A stretch of 53,112 bases of DNA from a bacterium (GTDB taxonomy: Bacteria > UBA10199 > 2-02-FULL-44-16 > JAAZCA01): positions 1 through 53,112 of the forward strand of contig JBAZOP010000011.1 in assembly GCA_041648665.1 (NCBI GenBank), given 5' to 3'. The notes below the pieces were generated by a model. It worked only from the letters and a program-made list of their open reading frames with translations, had not been told where the DNA came from and ran no database searches. Both the position numbers and the translations under genes were made by a program. Every line of letters starts with the position of its first letter. Positions within the stretch are counted from its first letter, which is position 1. Shown here one piece after another: positions 1 through 9,322 of this stretch.

Positions 1-662
1 GGCGCGGTCGCCCCAGGATATCGGGGCCAGCGTCTTGTCCCATCCCGACGAGCCGAAGACCGCCGTGACCGCCTCTTCCAGTCCGCCCGTTCCCGGCGTC
101 ACCAATCCCGCAGGGCTGCCGTGGTAACGCAACCAGAGCAGCGGGGAATGCTGGTCCACAAACTCTTTAAAACTCATGTCATCCTGGGCCAACTGGCTGA
201 AACCGTTCGCCACTTCGCCGATGGACGATTCTTGCAGAAGGTTCAATGTGCCGAATATCTGAATGGCTATGCTGGGCGGGTTCAGGCCCATGATCCCGCG
301 CGTACCGAGCCGGGTGAGGGTATTGGTGATGCGGTTCAGGTTGTCGCTTGGGGCTGTGATGTCGAGGCCCGCATAGTCCCGGACGTAGCGGTTAAGGGCG
401 TGCAGCAGTTGACGCCCGCGCCTGCGCCCGAACGCGGAGCGCACAGCCTCTTGAAACCCCACGTTGTCCAGCAGCCGTACCGCGTCCAGGCTGGGGGCGT
501 ACTGCCCGATGTAGCTCGACATGCGGACGATCTGCTCGACGTGGTTCTCCATCCATCCCGTCGAGAGCGTCAACGGCGTCTTGCCGCCCTTGCGTTGCTT
601 GAAGATGCCCTGATCGCTCAGGTCGTGCTCCGCCCATCCCCGCAACAGGGCCATAGGCTCCT
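1..662. repeat. Left copy of the 662-bp imperfect terminal direct repeat
   Basis: Matches 52451-53112 with 20 substitutions and no gaps (3.0%). Both copies code for the same part of the giant late protein. In that frame 18 differences are silent and two are conservative (Met/Val and Lys/Arg). The pattern fits a circular or circularly permuted genome assembled from two co-occurring strains, not an LTR-type element. Confidence 0.95.
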
Positions 663-3600
663 TCTGCTGTGCGAGATACCGCGCGTCGCGCTGGCGGTTG
701 GCGTGCAGGCCCTCTTGCTTCGCAAACAGCGGCACACCAAAAAGCCGTTGCCATGCCTCGTTCACCAGCGGCCCCAGACGTGCCGTGCGGTACATCGCGC
801 CCCGCTCGACGGCGTTTCGCGCGTCCTCCGGCATGTCCTGGAAGATGTCCAGCAACGCCTCGCGGTCGAACCTGAAGCCCTTCAACTGCTCCTCGCCGAC
901 GGTGAAGCCCGACTTGATCATTACGTCGCGGTTATCGAGATCGAGCCACATCTCGTAGAGCCGCATCTGCTGGTTGAGCGTGAGTTCCACACCCTGAAGC
1001 GGTTTCCCCTCCAGATCGGTGACGGTCCCCTGTTTCGGCTGAACCCACTGCGTGAGGTTGAAGTCTCCACCCGGAGCGAAATGCTCCCGCGTCAGGCCGC
1101 TGTCTTCGAGAAGCCGCTGCGTGTCCTTCAGGCCCTCGACGGTAAGGGCGAACTTCTGGCGGTTCCCCTCGTGCATGTTATCCCACAGGACGCGGCGGAC
1201 GACTTCGCCGGTCTTGCCGACGATCTTATTGATGATGGTCTTGGGGCGCTGCGCGTCGCGGTGTATCAGGCCGGTGAACCAGTCTGCCAGACGCCCGGCA
1301 AGGCCCGGCTCACGCGCAAAGGTGCGCCCCGCGGGCGTACGATACTTCTCTCCGCCGTAGTCTTTGATCTCCTGCGGAGCGGCCTTCAGGTCGTCATCGA
1401 CCCGCCGCTTCTCCCTCCCCGCAAGCCATTCGTTCTTTACGTCGTTCTCGTGCCGGATGGCGTTCAGGGCGTAGGCGATGGTCCGCTTCTCATCGGGCGA
1501 TAGTTCGCTCAGGGCTTTCTTGCCCGCGTCATGGTCCGCGATGATCTGTTCTGCCTGACGCAACAGGCTTAGCGGAACGGCTACGTTCTCCTCCCCTTCG
1601 CGCTCCACATACTCCAGGACGTTGCGCATCTGGTGGAGGACTTCCTGCGACGTCTTCTTCATGCGGAAGCCGCCCAATACGGCTTCTGCCCGATCCTGAT
1701 ACTCTGCTCTCAGGTGCCGCTTATCGAGGTTGGCAAGCGCATCTTTGAGTTCCGCCGTGGCAACGGAATCGCGGTGCTGGTTGATGACCTGCCAGATTCG
1801 GGTCAGCGTCGCCTGCTGTTGAGTCGGCGTGCGACCGCGCAAGACGGCACGGAACAGCCTGCCGCGTTTCTCAGGCGGCAGTTCCGCTTCAATGAGTTCA
1901 AGGTTGTCCAGTTGCACCTGTTGGAGTTCCAGTTGCCCCTTGCGTTCGCCTTGCCGTTCAGCGGCCGCCGCCTTGCGTTCGCCCCGCAACCATTCGCGCC
2001 GCGCCCCTCGCTCCTCGTGTTCCAACGCGTTGCGCAACAGGTCTGTCTCGCGCACAGTGAGTTCGCGCGAACCCGACTGGGTGACGGCCCGGATGCGGGC
2101 CTTGATGTTCTTGCGGATCGCGGCCACGAAGTGCGGGTCGCCTTCGCCCGGCTCCGGCTCCACGTCCATGTCCTCGGCGAGTTCACGAGCGGCCTCGGCC
2201 TTGCCCGCCTCGAACCGTTCCTGGGCTTGCGCCAGCGCCGCGCTCTGCGTCATGGATACGGCTTCCGGCTTCTCGTACTGCCCCCGGTGTTCCGCCTCTG
2301 CCGCCTGCTCGACGGCCCGCTGAATCCCGCCCCGGTCTATGCCCTCCCCTTCCGGTTCCGGTTCCGGCGCTGCCGGGGTTTCGGGGGGAGCCTGGGGGGG
2401 CTGAACGGGGGGCTGGGCTGCCGTCACTTCAGGTGCAACTTCCGCCTTCGCGGGTTCCTCGGCTTCGGGGAAGTCGGACTGCGTCCCGTACTTCTCCGCG
2501 AGGTCGGGATAGTCGGCGAGGACTTCGGGGGGAACGGACTTGGCTTGGGAAAGAGCTTGTTCAACGGAGGCCCGATGCGCTCGGGCAATGGTAGATTTCG
2601 ACGTACCGCCCGGTATCTTATATATGTCGGCCTTGTCCTGTCGCTGCATGTGCTCTTGCGTTTGGCCGAGCGTAATCTGCCACGCCTTGACATCGCCACG
2701 GGCAATAAGTGGGTCTAGCTCTTTCGCCGTCATCTCCCACGGCTGCTTGGCGGGGGGCTGGGATTCAGCATCTTTGCCGGGTATGTAGGCGAACCCGCCC
2801 TCGGTCTTGCGTCGGGACGGCATGCCCCTGTGTGCTTCAGCGCGTGCGTTGCGGATCGCTTCCAGTGCATCCGGCCCGTGCTGAAGAATCTTGCCCGGCC
2901 CGCCGAACACCCCCGACAACACCGCCGCCGCCTTCATATCATCCCACGCGGCCTTGCCGTCCTCGCTGGTGGGCTTGATTCCCGCCACCTCATACCGGGC
3001 AAGCCACTCGCCAAGATTCTGCCCCCCCTCGATTCCCATTTCCTCAAGGGCCGTGACCATGATGCCGCGCTTGCTCGCCTTCGTGAGCTTCCCGATCTCC
3101 GCGTATTCGAGCACGCTCGTACCGAGTCCGCCCGCCAACGCGATTTGCTCGGCCTTCTCAGGTGAAACCCCTCGCGCTATCGCGTCCTCGTAGAGCCGGT
3201 CTGCGGCCGTCGCAAAGGACAGCAGGAACTTGATGGGTGCAGCCGGTCCGCCCAGCAGTGCCAGTTCCGCGACGTAGGGCAACGCCTCTGCCGCGTTCTC
3301 AATCATGCCGGGGTTGATGGACCGCTTCATGCCGGGATGCTTCTGAAGCCAGTCATTGGCCGCGCGGACGAGATCCCCCGACTTGCCCCGTTCGTCATAC
3401 CACCTGATCATCTTGTTCGCGTCGCCGATTTCGCTCAGCCACGCATTGTAGGTCTTGTCGTCGATGCCCCCGCTGGCGTGCGAAAGCCATGCGTTCGTCC
3501 TGCCGATCATCGAGCCGATCATCACGCCCAGATTCATGACCGCCTTCGGCTGACGGGCAAGGGACACGGTGCCCCGCGTCAATGCCGCCCCCTGCGTCGC

Positions 3601-4035
3601 AAACCATCCCCGGCCTTCGTGGGTGTCTTCGGGTTTTCCGTAGCGTTCCTCTCCCGCAAGGGCGCGGACGTATTCCTGCTCCCTGTTGCCGTCGTAGCCC
3701 TGTCGTGCCGCTCGCAGACTGCGGAAGCCCTGCATGAAGTCGGCCCAGACCTTGGGGTTGTCGGAATATTTCCGCCGCAACGCCTTCATGTCGGGCGGCT
3801 TGCCCCCGAGTACCGGGTCTGCCAGATTCTTCAATACGCCCGCGAGTTCTTCAGGCATGCCACCTTCGGGGAGAACGTACGGCAGCGGCTCCTTCGGCAA
3901 CGGCTCGGCGCGTTTCGGATCGCCCGTTTCGAACGCTTGCTCGCGCGACCGCATGACGGCCCACTCGCGCCGCTTGCGCTTGCGTTCTTCTGGCGTGTCG
4001 AGCGTTTCGCGGTAGTATTGTTCGTAGAGGCTCAT
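1..4035 (-). CDS. Giant late (polyvalent/ejection-type) protein, N-terminal 1345 residues; continues at 52450
   Basis: The ATG at 4035 overlaps the stop of the next upstream gene (ATGA), and the frame is open to position 1. On the circular map it continues in frame from 52450 to the stop at 51521, giving about 1654 residues. The N-terminus is charged. A hydrophobic-helical part lies near residues 180-300 and a VPPEVLADYPDL segment near residue 500. A Pro/Glu-rich linker spans about 542-565, followed by a long Lys/Arg/Glu helical region. Giant, Ala-rich, multidomain proteins at the end of a podovirus structural operon are usually internal virion proteins ejected with the DNA. The YPDL-type segment recalls the large polyvalent proteins of phages. 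I see no lysozyme or polymerase signature. Open frame certain; role inferred. Confidence 0.85.
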   Translation of the reverse strand, partial: MSLYEQYYRETLDTPEERKRKRREWAVMRSREQAFETGDPKRAEPLPKEPLPYVLPEGGMPEELAGVLKNLADPVLGGKPPDMKALRRKYSDNPKVWADFMQGFRSLRAARQGYDGNREQEYVRALAGEERYGKPEDTHEGRGWFATQGAALTRGTVSLARQPKAVMNLGVMIGSMIGRTNAWLSHASGGIDDKTYNAWLSEIGDANKMIRWYDERGKSGDLVRAANDWLQKHPGMKRSINPGMIENAAEALPYVAELALLGGPAAPIKFLLSFATAADRLYEDAIARGVSPEKAEQIALAGGLGTSVLEYAEIGKLTKASKRGIMVTALEEMGIEGGQNLGEWLARYEVAGIKPTSEDGKAAWDDMKAAAVLSGVFGGPGKILQHGPDALEAIRNARAEAHRGMPSRRKTEGGFAYIPGKDAESQPPAKQPWEMTAKELDPLIARGDVKAWQITLGQTQEHMQRQDKADIYKIPGGTSKSTIARAHRASVEQALSQAKSVPPEVLADYPDLAEKYGTQSDFPEAEEPAKAEVAPEVTAAQPPVQPPQAPPETPAAPEPEPEGEGIDRGGIQRAVEQAAEAEHRGQYEKPEAVSMTQSAALAQAQERFEAGKAEAARELAEDMDVEPEPGEGDPHFVAAIRKNIKARIRAVTQSGSRELTVRETDLLRNALEHEERGARREWLRGERKAAAAERQGERKGQLELQQVQLDNLELIEAELPPEKRGRLFRAVLRGRTPTQQQATLTRIWQVINQHRDSVATAELKDALANLDKRHLRAEYQDRAEAVLGGFRMKKTSQEVLHQMRNVLEYVEREGEENVAVPLSLLRQAEQIIADHDAGKKALSELSPDEKRTIAYALNAIRHENDVKNEWLAGREKRRVDDDLKAAPQEIKDYGGEKYRTPAGRTFAREPGLAGRLADWFTGLIHRDAQRPKTIINKIVGKTGEVVRRVLWDNMHEGNRQKFALTVEGLKDTQRLLEDSGLTREHFAPGGDFNLTQWVQPKQGTVTDLEGKPLQGVELTLNQQMRLYEMWLDLDNRDVMIKSGFTVGEEQLKGFRFDREALLDIFQDMPEDARNAVERGAMYRTARLGPLVNEAWQRLFGVPLFAKQEGLHANRQRDARYLAQQKEPMALLRGWAEHDLSDQGIFKQRKGGKTPLTLSTGWMENHVEQIVRMSSYIGQYAPSLDAVRLLDNVGFQEAVRSAFGRRRGRQLLHALNRYVRDYAGLDITAPSDNLNRITNTLTRLGTRGIMGLNPPSIAIQIFGTLNLLQESSIGEVANGFSQLAQDDMSFKEFVDQHSPLLWLRYHGSPAGLVTPGTGGLEEAVTAVFGSSGWDKTLAPISWGDRA

Positions 4036-5075
4036 CGCTCGTCCTGTATGGCCTTCATCCATCCCGGAATGCTCGCGCGTGCGACGTTCTGCGCCAGCGC
4101 CACGCTGTCCTCATCCGACAGGATCGTCTCTGCCGACTTCTCCAGGGCCGCGATGATTTCCTCCATCGCCGCGTCGCGCTTCATCCCCTCCATCACTATC
4201 TGCGGCGCGTAGAGTTGCAGCCATCCGAGCACGGCCTTGTTGCCCATGACGGTATCGGCCGTCACGTCTTCGGGAATCGTCGGCACCATGCGTTCGGGAT
4301 ACTTCCACTTCGGCTCCCAAATCTCGTGCTCCGGGATCGGCTCGCCCTGGAGATACTTGAGCCGCTTGGCTGGGTCTTTCACCTTGTTGGCCTTGTCCAT
4401 CGCTGCGGCGTTGTTCATGCGGAGCTTCGACCTGGCCCCCTGCTCGTCAGCCATCGCCTTCTGGACCCTGAGTTGGTAGTCGCGCTCGCTCTCGTTGACG
4501 TGTCGTCCCTCGATGCGCGTGCGAAGCGAGAGGTTCTCGGTGGCCATTGCGTTGTCTGCGTCTATATCCTTCTCGCGTACGTCGATGGCCCGGTTGAGTC
4601 TCTGTTCCTGCGTCAGCCACTTCTCGTGTTCCAGTTGATCACGCGCCCGGTCCCGTTCGCCCGTGAGCGTCAGCATGTTGGCCTTGTGTGTGAGGTCGCT
4701 CAATTCCTGCGACAGTCGCCGCTGGTTGTCCTCCCGGTCCGCTTCCGCCTTCGCCTCACGGTCCAACTGCTTTTGTGACGCCTGGAACTCCCGCTCCTTC
4801 TCTGCGCGTTCGGTATCCGTCGCGTCCTTCAGTTGGGCCAGTTTCAGGTCCCATTCCCTCTGTTCCCGCCGTTCCTGCATCTTCATCTCGCGTTCGGCCA
4901 GTTCCTTCTGCATCTCGGCCTGCTGCTGGGCCATGGCCTGTTCCTGCTCCATTGCCTGCTGCTGGGCCTCGGCGTCGGCCTGGGCGCGGCGCATCCGGTT
5001 CATGTAGAGCCTGCGATACGCGCCCTGCATGACCGTTCCGAAGGAACCGTAGCCGCCCTGTTGGATGTTCGGCAT
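4032..5075 (-). CDS. Coiled-coil internal virion-like protein (347 aa)
   Basis: Residues 25-230 are almost entirely Gln/Glu/Ala/Arg/Lys heptads predicted to form long coiled coils; the last 90 residues are more globular. There is no signal peptide or membrane segment. The start ATG lies just downstream of the preceding gene, and its stop overlaps the start of the giant protein (ATGA), so the two are translationally coupled. Gly-rich N-termini followed by long helices and this location are typical of podovirus inner-core or ejection proteins. No enzymatic motif is visible. An alternative is an assembly chaperone for the giant protein. Confidence 0.8.
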   Translation of the reverse strand: MPNIQQGGYGSFGTVMQGAYRRLYMNRMRRAQADAEAQQQAMEQEQAMAQQQAEMQKELAEREMKMQERREQREWDLKLAQLKDATDTERAEKEREFQASQKQLDREAKAEADREDNQRRLSQELSDLTHKANMLTLTGERDRARDQLEHEKWLTQEQRLNRAIDVREKDIDADNAMATENLSLRTRIEGRHVNESERDYQLRVQKAMADEQGARSKLRMNNAAAMDKANKVKDPAKRLKYLQGEPIPEHEIWEPKWKYPERMVPTIPEDVTADTVMGNKAVLGWLQLYAPQIVMEGMKRDAAMEEIIAALEKSAETILSDEDSVALAQNVARASIPGWMKAIQDER

Positions 5076-5078
5076 GGA

Positions 5079-5915
5079 TTACCATCCCATCTGTTCAGCA
5101 AAGGTCTTCTTCTTGGCCGGTCGCGGGCTGACGGTGTAGCCGCCGGTCCGTGCGGTCCCGCCCCTGAGTCCGACGCCGAAACGGTTGCCGCCGATTGAGG
5201 TCTTGCGCCCTATCGTCCCGCCCCCGCCGCCATACTGTCCAAGCTCCGCAAGGCTCCCGTAGTTGCTGGGGCTGTAGGTCGTGTTGGCCAGGATGTTGGC
5301 CATGTTCCCCAGTCCGCGTTCCCGGCGTCCCTCAAACTCGCGCCTGAGTCCGCCAAGCTCCGTCCCGGCCTGCCGCCCGAAGATGGTTGCGCCCCGGTTC
5401 GCGATAGCCGACACGTCCTGTGCCGACTCCCCGGTGAACCCGCCACGCGCCCGCGTCGTCATCGCCTCGCGTCTGGCCTGCTGCTCGAACCCGCTCCGGC
5501 GAAGCCCGATGTCCCGCATCACGTCGGCCTGGAGCTTGTCCATGCGGTTGTTGCCCTGTGCGTCTACCCCGAAACGTTCCGCGATATCCGGGGGCAGTTC
5601 CCCGATGTCGGCAGCCAGCAACCGGAGCGCGTCCTGCTGCGACTGCTCGGTGCGGGACGTGGCCCGGTCCTGCTCCGCCTTGCTCAGTCCGGCAAGCGCA
5701 AGCATGTTGGTGGGGGCCGACTCGAAACTGCCCGCGTTGATCGCGCGTTCAAGCGCGGCCCTGATCTGCGGGTCCGTCTCGGACTGAAGATAGATGCGCA
5801 TCAGGTCGTTGTTCTGTCGCGACTGCCGCATCCCGATGGGTCCGGTGGGCCTGCCCTGGAAGTATCTCCACAGCGACGCCATGTCGGGCTGAAACGAGTT
5901 CCTGAATCCTGCCAT
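5079..5915 (-). CDS. Small ejection/tail-associated protein (278 aa)
   Basis: The start at 5915 (MAGFRNSFQPD) is chosen because a strong GGAGGTG lies 7 nt upstream; the frame is open 10 codons further up without such a site. The first 200 residues are helical and rich in Gln/Arg/Ala. The C-terminus turns Gly-rich (four consecutive Gly near residue 230) and ends in a basic PAKKKTF stretch. Its ATG is 1 nt before the end of the nozzle-like gene. The three genes 5915-1 form the usual set of three internal virion proteins of short-tailed phages (inference from order and composition). Confidence 0.78.
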   Translation of the reverse strand: MAGFRNSFQPDMASLWRYFQGRPTGPIGMRQSRQNNDLMRIYLQSETDPQIRAALERAINAGSFESAPTNMLALAGLSKAEQDRATSRTEQSQQDALRLLAADIGELPPDIAERFGVDAQGNNRMDKLQADVMRDIGLRRSGFEQQARREAMTTRARGGFTGESAQDVSAIANRGATIFGRQAGTELGGLRREFEGRRERGLGNMANILANTTYSPSNYGSLAELGQYGGGGGTIGRKTSIGGNRFGVGLRGGTARTGGYTVSPRPAKKKTFAEQMGW

Positions 5916-5916
5916 G

Positions 5917-8163
5917 TCACACACCTCCGAGTCGGGTCGGGTCAACGCGGTAGTTCAGCACGAAACGCTTGACCCGGATTGCGCGGTCGGTCTGATAGTT
6001 TTCGAGGCATACCTGAATCTGCCCGCCCTCCACGTGATCGTTGGCGCTGAACGCCACGGACGGCCAGTCGAGCAGTTTGCTGCTGTCCCCCAGCGCGACG
6101 GTCTTCTTCGTGTCCCCGCTGTAGATGCTCGTCGCCCCGTCGGTCAGGATGTAGCAGTACATCGAGTCCGTGCCGCTGTAGGAGTTCCGGTCTATGTGGA
6201 ACGCTACGCCCGTGGGGGTGACGTAGTGGAACCCCTCGCCGGCCATCTGGACCCCTGCTGACACCACGCGGAACCCGATGCCGCCGACGTAGTACTTCCA
6301 TCCCGCGGCGGGGTTGCTGTCCCATGCCGCGCCGACGGTCAGTTGCGTGCCGGTGTTGGCCGTGACCCAGCGCAGTTGCGCGTTGCCGCCGGTTGCGTCC
6401 GTGACCCAGACGGGGCAGCCGATGAGGTCGTCATTCGTTGCATAGAAGCTCGCAGTGGAATCGGTACAGGTAGTTGCCCCGCCGGAGGTGACCGTCCCGC
6501 TCCGCGTGCTTGCACTCATGGTGCCGCCTACATCGACCGCCCCGTCCGTGGTCCCGCTGTCGCACAGATAGATGATGTTCTGGTTGTCTACGACGTAGAT
6601 GTACGGCACGTAGGTGTTCTCGTGAACCCGCTTGGCGCAGCACGCGGCCTTGACCACGTACCCGTCGTAGATGGCCCATGCGCCTCCCTTGCCGTCGCGG
6701 GACACCTGGTAGACCAGCACGGTGTCGTTGACAGTCGAGGACGCCGACGGCACGAAGAACCAAGCCTGTTGCTTGGTGGGATACCAGACGGCCAGTCCGC
6801 TCGAGAGGTAGGTCGCGGCCAGGCTCGCATAGGTGGTGTCGAGTATCTGGTGGGTGAGCGATGCCTGGTCCGTGCCGGAGTGGACGTAGACCCCATCGCG
6901 TGCGAGGAAGTAGGCGAACCTGTCGCCTGAGCACACGCCGTCGCGTGCGATAGCTCCCGCGCCCCTGCCCGTGTGCGAGAGCAGGAAGCGCGGGGCATCG
7001 CCTATGACGGTCCACGTATCTTCGGGCGTGAACACTACGAGTCGATCACCGGCAAGCGCGAAGTTCTGAACGTCGCCACTCGTCTGCGGTATCATCGTGC
7101 CGTCGTAATGGTCCGTCTGCTGGTCCGTGAACGCGACGTATTCGGGACGGTCCACGTCTGAGAACAGAATCCAGTTGGCCGGGCAGCCCTCGTAGGGCGC
7201 GTTATCGGCCCCCGCCCCGCCATACCACGCCCGGAGCGCGTAGGACGCGATGCAGGGGGAAATCGGCGGCAGGTCGCGTTCCACGCGGGCGTTGTCGAGG
7301 TCCGTCCAGATGATCTCGGTGAACGCGGTGTCGCTGCCTAGCCCGTCGTCGGCAAGGGAATAGGTCGTGCTCTCGGCCTTCTCGCCGTCATACCAGAGGT
7401 CCGGGTCTTCGCCCGCAGCAGAGTTCGCGCGGGATGCGTAGATGATGGCCGTCGTGACTCCGGTCTGCGTGCCGGCCGGAATGGTGATGTCGATGTCGTC
7501 GTTGCCCGCCGTGATGGTGACCTTGTAGGTGCCGATGTTGTCGGCCCCGGCGGTCACGGGGGAGGGGTTGGACTCCACGCCCGTCGTCGGGTTGCTCCAC
7601 GCGCAGCGGATGTAAACCACGTCGTCGGTAGCGTAGCGTGCGGTGCCGTTGGATTCCGCGACGGTCCACGTCGTTGCGGGCGGCTCGATGCCGGACTGGA
7701 TGATGACGAGCGCCCCCGCACTGATATAGGCCATGAGGTTCTTGTCGGTCCCGTTCACCAGATAGATGAACGCGCCGTGCCCGATGCCGCGCCACGTGCT
7801 GGCCAATGTGCCGGTCGAGTGCAGGGCCGCCGACTGAACCGGGCTGCCGCTGCTGCCGGTCATGCTCCAGATATACTTGCCGTCGCTGAGCAGGATCCCC
7901 GCATATCTCGTGCCGCCCGAATAGATGTCGTAGGGGATGACGCTGGTGATCTGCCCGATGCTGCCGGATGCCACGTCTGAGGGATGGAGCTTGGACGTGG
8001 AGAGGCGCTTGCGCCCGTTGCGCTTGCGGATGTCGCCGACGTAGAACGGGTCCACGTTGCGCAGCACGGGGAACACGGTGTGGTCGAGCATGGCCGGGTT
8101 CGCGGAGTCGTTCATCCGGGCCACGCCGCCGCCGAAGGTCTGTGAGCGCACGAGGCTTGGCAT
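5917..8163 (-). CDS. Nozzle-like tail protein (748 aa)
   Basis: The start MPSLVRSQTFGGG at 8163 fits the tight spacing after the previous stop (TGA at 8168-8166), with AGGGCG upstream. The protein is beta-rich, with repeated Gly/Thr/Ser/Asp strands and aromatic pairs, as expected for a beta-propeller. The N-terminus (RKRNGRKRL) and the segment CAWSNPTTGVESNPSPV recall podovirus tail nozzle or tubular protein B families, where a fibronectin-like GxESxPS insert is common. Length and position between adaptor-type genes and ejection proteins agree. Family assignment is by character and synteny. Confidence 0.65.
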   Translation of the reverse strand: MPSLVRSQTFGGGVARMNDSANPAMLDHTVFPVLRNVDPFYVGDIRKRNGRKRLSTSKLHPSDVASGSIGQITSVIPYDIYSGGTRYAGILLSDGKYIWSMTGSSGSPVQSAALHSTGTLASTWRGIGHGAFIYLVNGTDKNLMAYISAGALVIIQSGIEPPATTWTVAESNGTARYATDDVVYIRCAWSNPTTGVESNPSPVTAGADNIGTYKVTITAGNDDIDITIPAGTQTGVTTAIIYASRANSAAGEDPDLWYDGEKAESTTYSLADDGLGSDTAFTEIIWTDLDNARVERDLPPISPCIASYALRAWYGGAGADNAPYEGCPANWILFSDVDRPEYVAFTDQQTDHYDGTMIPQTSGDVQNFALAGDRLVVFTPEDTWTVIGDAPRFLLSHTGRGAGAIARDGVCSGDRFAYFLARDGVYVHSGTDQASLTHQILDTTYASLAATYLSSGLAVWYPTKQQAWFFVPSASSTVNDTVLVYQVSRDGKGGAWAIYDGYVVKAACCAKRVHENTYVPYIYVVDNQNIIYLCDSGTTDGAVDVGGTMSASTRSGTVTSGGATTCTDSTASFYATNDDLIGCPVWVTDATGGNAQLRWVTANTGTQLTVGAAWDSNPAAGWKYYVGGIGFRVVSAGVQMAGEGFHYVTPTGVAFHIDRNSYSGTDSMYCYILTDGATSIYSGDTKKTVALGDSSKLLDWPSVAFSANDHVEGGQIQVCLENYQTDRAIRVKRFVLNYRVDPTRLGGV

Positions 8164-8165
8164 GT

Positions 8166-9164
8166 TCACGCCCTGATTACGTATGCCTGAGAAACGTCTG
8201 CGTCCGGGGTGCCTGTCCACGAGCAGAAGTCCGAAGCGCCGTCACACGCGACCCGTATCTGGAACCCGTAGATCGCGACCTGGTCGTTCCAGTCGAGCGC
8301 GTTCGTGAGTTCGCGTCTGACGGTCATCAACAGGGGCCACTCGCCGCTCAAGGTGCAGGTCGCGTTGGCCATGTCAGCCGGATCGGTGCCGTCCAGCGTG
8401 CAGGACAGAACGCCCTCCTGCATGAGTGCGACGTTGTAGAGCGCTTCGTTCCCCACGCTCAACGCCGTGCCGCCCGCCCAGTCGATGGTCGCGGGGTCGA
8501 AGTCCTCCAGTATCGGCTTGATGCCGACATACAGGCCCGCGTCAAACGCCGCCGTCGTAGCCCCGGCATCCATGTCGTCGTCCACGCTCTCCTGCCGCTG
8601 CCAGTCCGACGCCTGATGCACGATGTCAAAGACCACGCGCTCGATCTTGCGGGTTGCCCCGTAGACGAAATCGCTATGTACCAGCACGCGCACTTCATCG
8701 GCCCCGCCGTTGCTCTCGTAGAGGCTGAACGTCCCCGGCGTGCCGTTGCCGGTGTCCTGGCTGATGCTGGTGTAGTTCGTCCCGGCGTCGGCGAAGACCT
8801 CGTACTTGCTAAAAAAAGTCACGAACGCCCACCTCCCGTGGCGGTCGCGAGTGGCGATGACGCGGTCCCCTTCGGTCAACGCCGGATCGGTGTCCGATTC
8901 CCTGAGCCAGTACCCGCGCACGAGCGACTTCTTGAACTTGTTGTTCGCGTCGTGCATCCTGACCCAGTACCACAGGCCGTCGCCGATCTGCGAGTCGATG
9001 CAGCCCAGAAACCACGCGACGCGCTCAAGCCGGTCAAGCCTCGTGCCGATCAGGTTGTTGTCGTCTACCGGCACGCCCGACAGGTCGATGACCGCGGGTT
9101 CGCCGTTGACCTTCGCGACAAATGTGTCGCTGTTGCGGTCGTGTTTGGGGAACAGGTGTCCCAT
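8166..9164 (-). CDS. Beta-rich virion protein of unknown family (332 aa)
   Basis: Starts at an ATG with AAAGGTC upstream and ends 3 nt before the nozzle-like start. Soluble, acidic, with no signal peptide or membrane segment. The N-terminal 130 residues contain several Trp/Tyr-rich strands (LERVAWFLG, GLWYWVRMH, GRWAFVTFF). The C-terminal half has three Cys in strands, and the last Cys pair (CDGASDFC) could form a disulfide. Not recognised. Being co-transcribed with tail genes suggests a tail or receptor-binding accessory. Confidence 0.75.
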   Translation of the reverse strand: MGHLFPKHDRNSDTFVAKVNGEPAVIDLSGVPVDDNNLIGTRLDRLERVAWFLGCIDSQIGDGLWYWVRMHDANNKFKKSLVRGYWLRESDTDPALTEGDRVIATRDRHGRWAFVTFFSKYEVFADAGTNYTSISQDTGNGTPGTFSLYESNGGADEVRVLVHSDFVYGATRKIERVVFDIVHQASDWQRQESVDDDMDAGATTAAFDAGLYVGIKPILEDFDPATIDWAGGTALSVGNEALYNVALMQEGVLSCTLDGTDPADMANATCTLSGEWPLLMTVRRELTNALDWNDQVAIYGFQIRVACDGASDFCSWTGTPDADVSQAYVIRA

Positions 9165-9165
9165 G

Positions 9166-9321
9166 TCAGACCTTTGTTCCGTAGAGGATGCGCGACTCTT
9201 TGCGGTACGGCGTCCGCTTGCTTCGGTACGGGAATCGCGGCACGAGCATGGATTGGGGGACGCGCCAGTCGCCGGTGAAGATGCTGCCCGTCATCCATTG
9301 TCTCAGCCCGTTAAGCTTCAT
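9166..9321 (-). CDS. 51-aa protein, truncated paralogue of the N-terminus of the next upstream gene
   Basis: Begins MKLNGLRQWMTG and continues through WRVPQS, matching the first 22 residues of the TIGR03790-like protein (MLNGLRQWMTG, WRVPQS) at almost every position. It then diverges into a basic tail (SKRTPYRKESR). The ribosome site is GGGGTGTGAC. The two genes are adjacent and in the same direction, so this looks like a tandem partial duplication kept as an ORF. The shared N-terminal motif could be a docking signal for the virion (inference). Confidence 0.75.
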   Translation of the reverse strand: MKLNGLRQWMTGSIFTGDWRVPQSMLVPRFPYRSKRTPYRKESRILYGTKV

Positions 9322-9322
9322 G

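Noticed and set aside
1..662. Long terminal repeat of a mobile element
   Set aside because: The repeat lies inside one open gene and the genome closes in frame; overlap of a circular map explains it.
121..2718. Long plus-strand reading frames of 460 and 361 codons
   Set aside because: Antisense shadows of the giant minus-strand gene, which is open over the whole stretch with normal protein composition.
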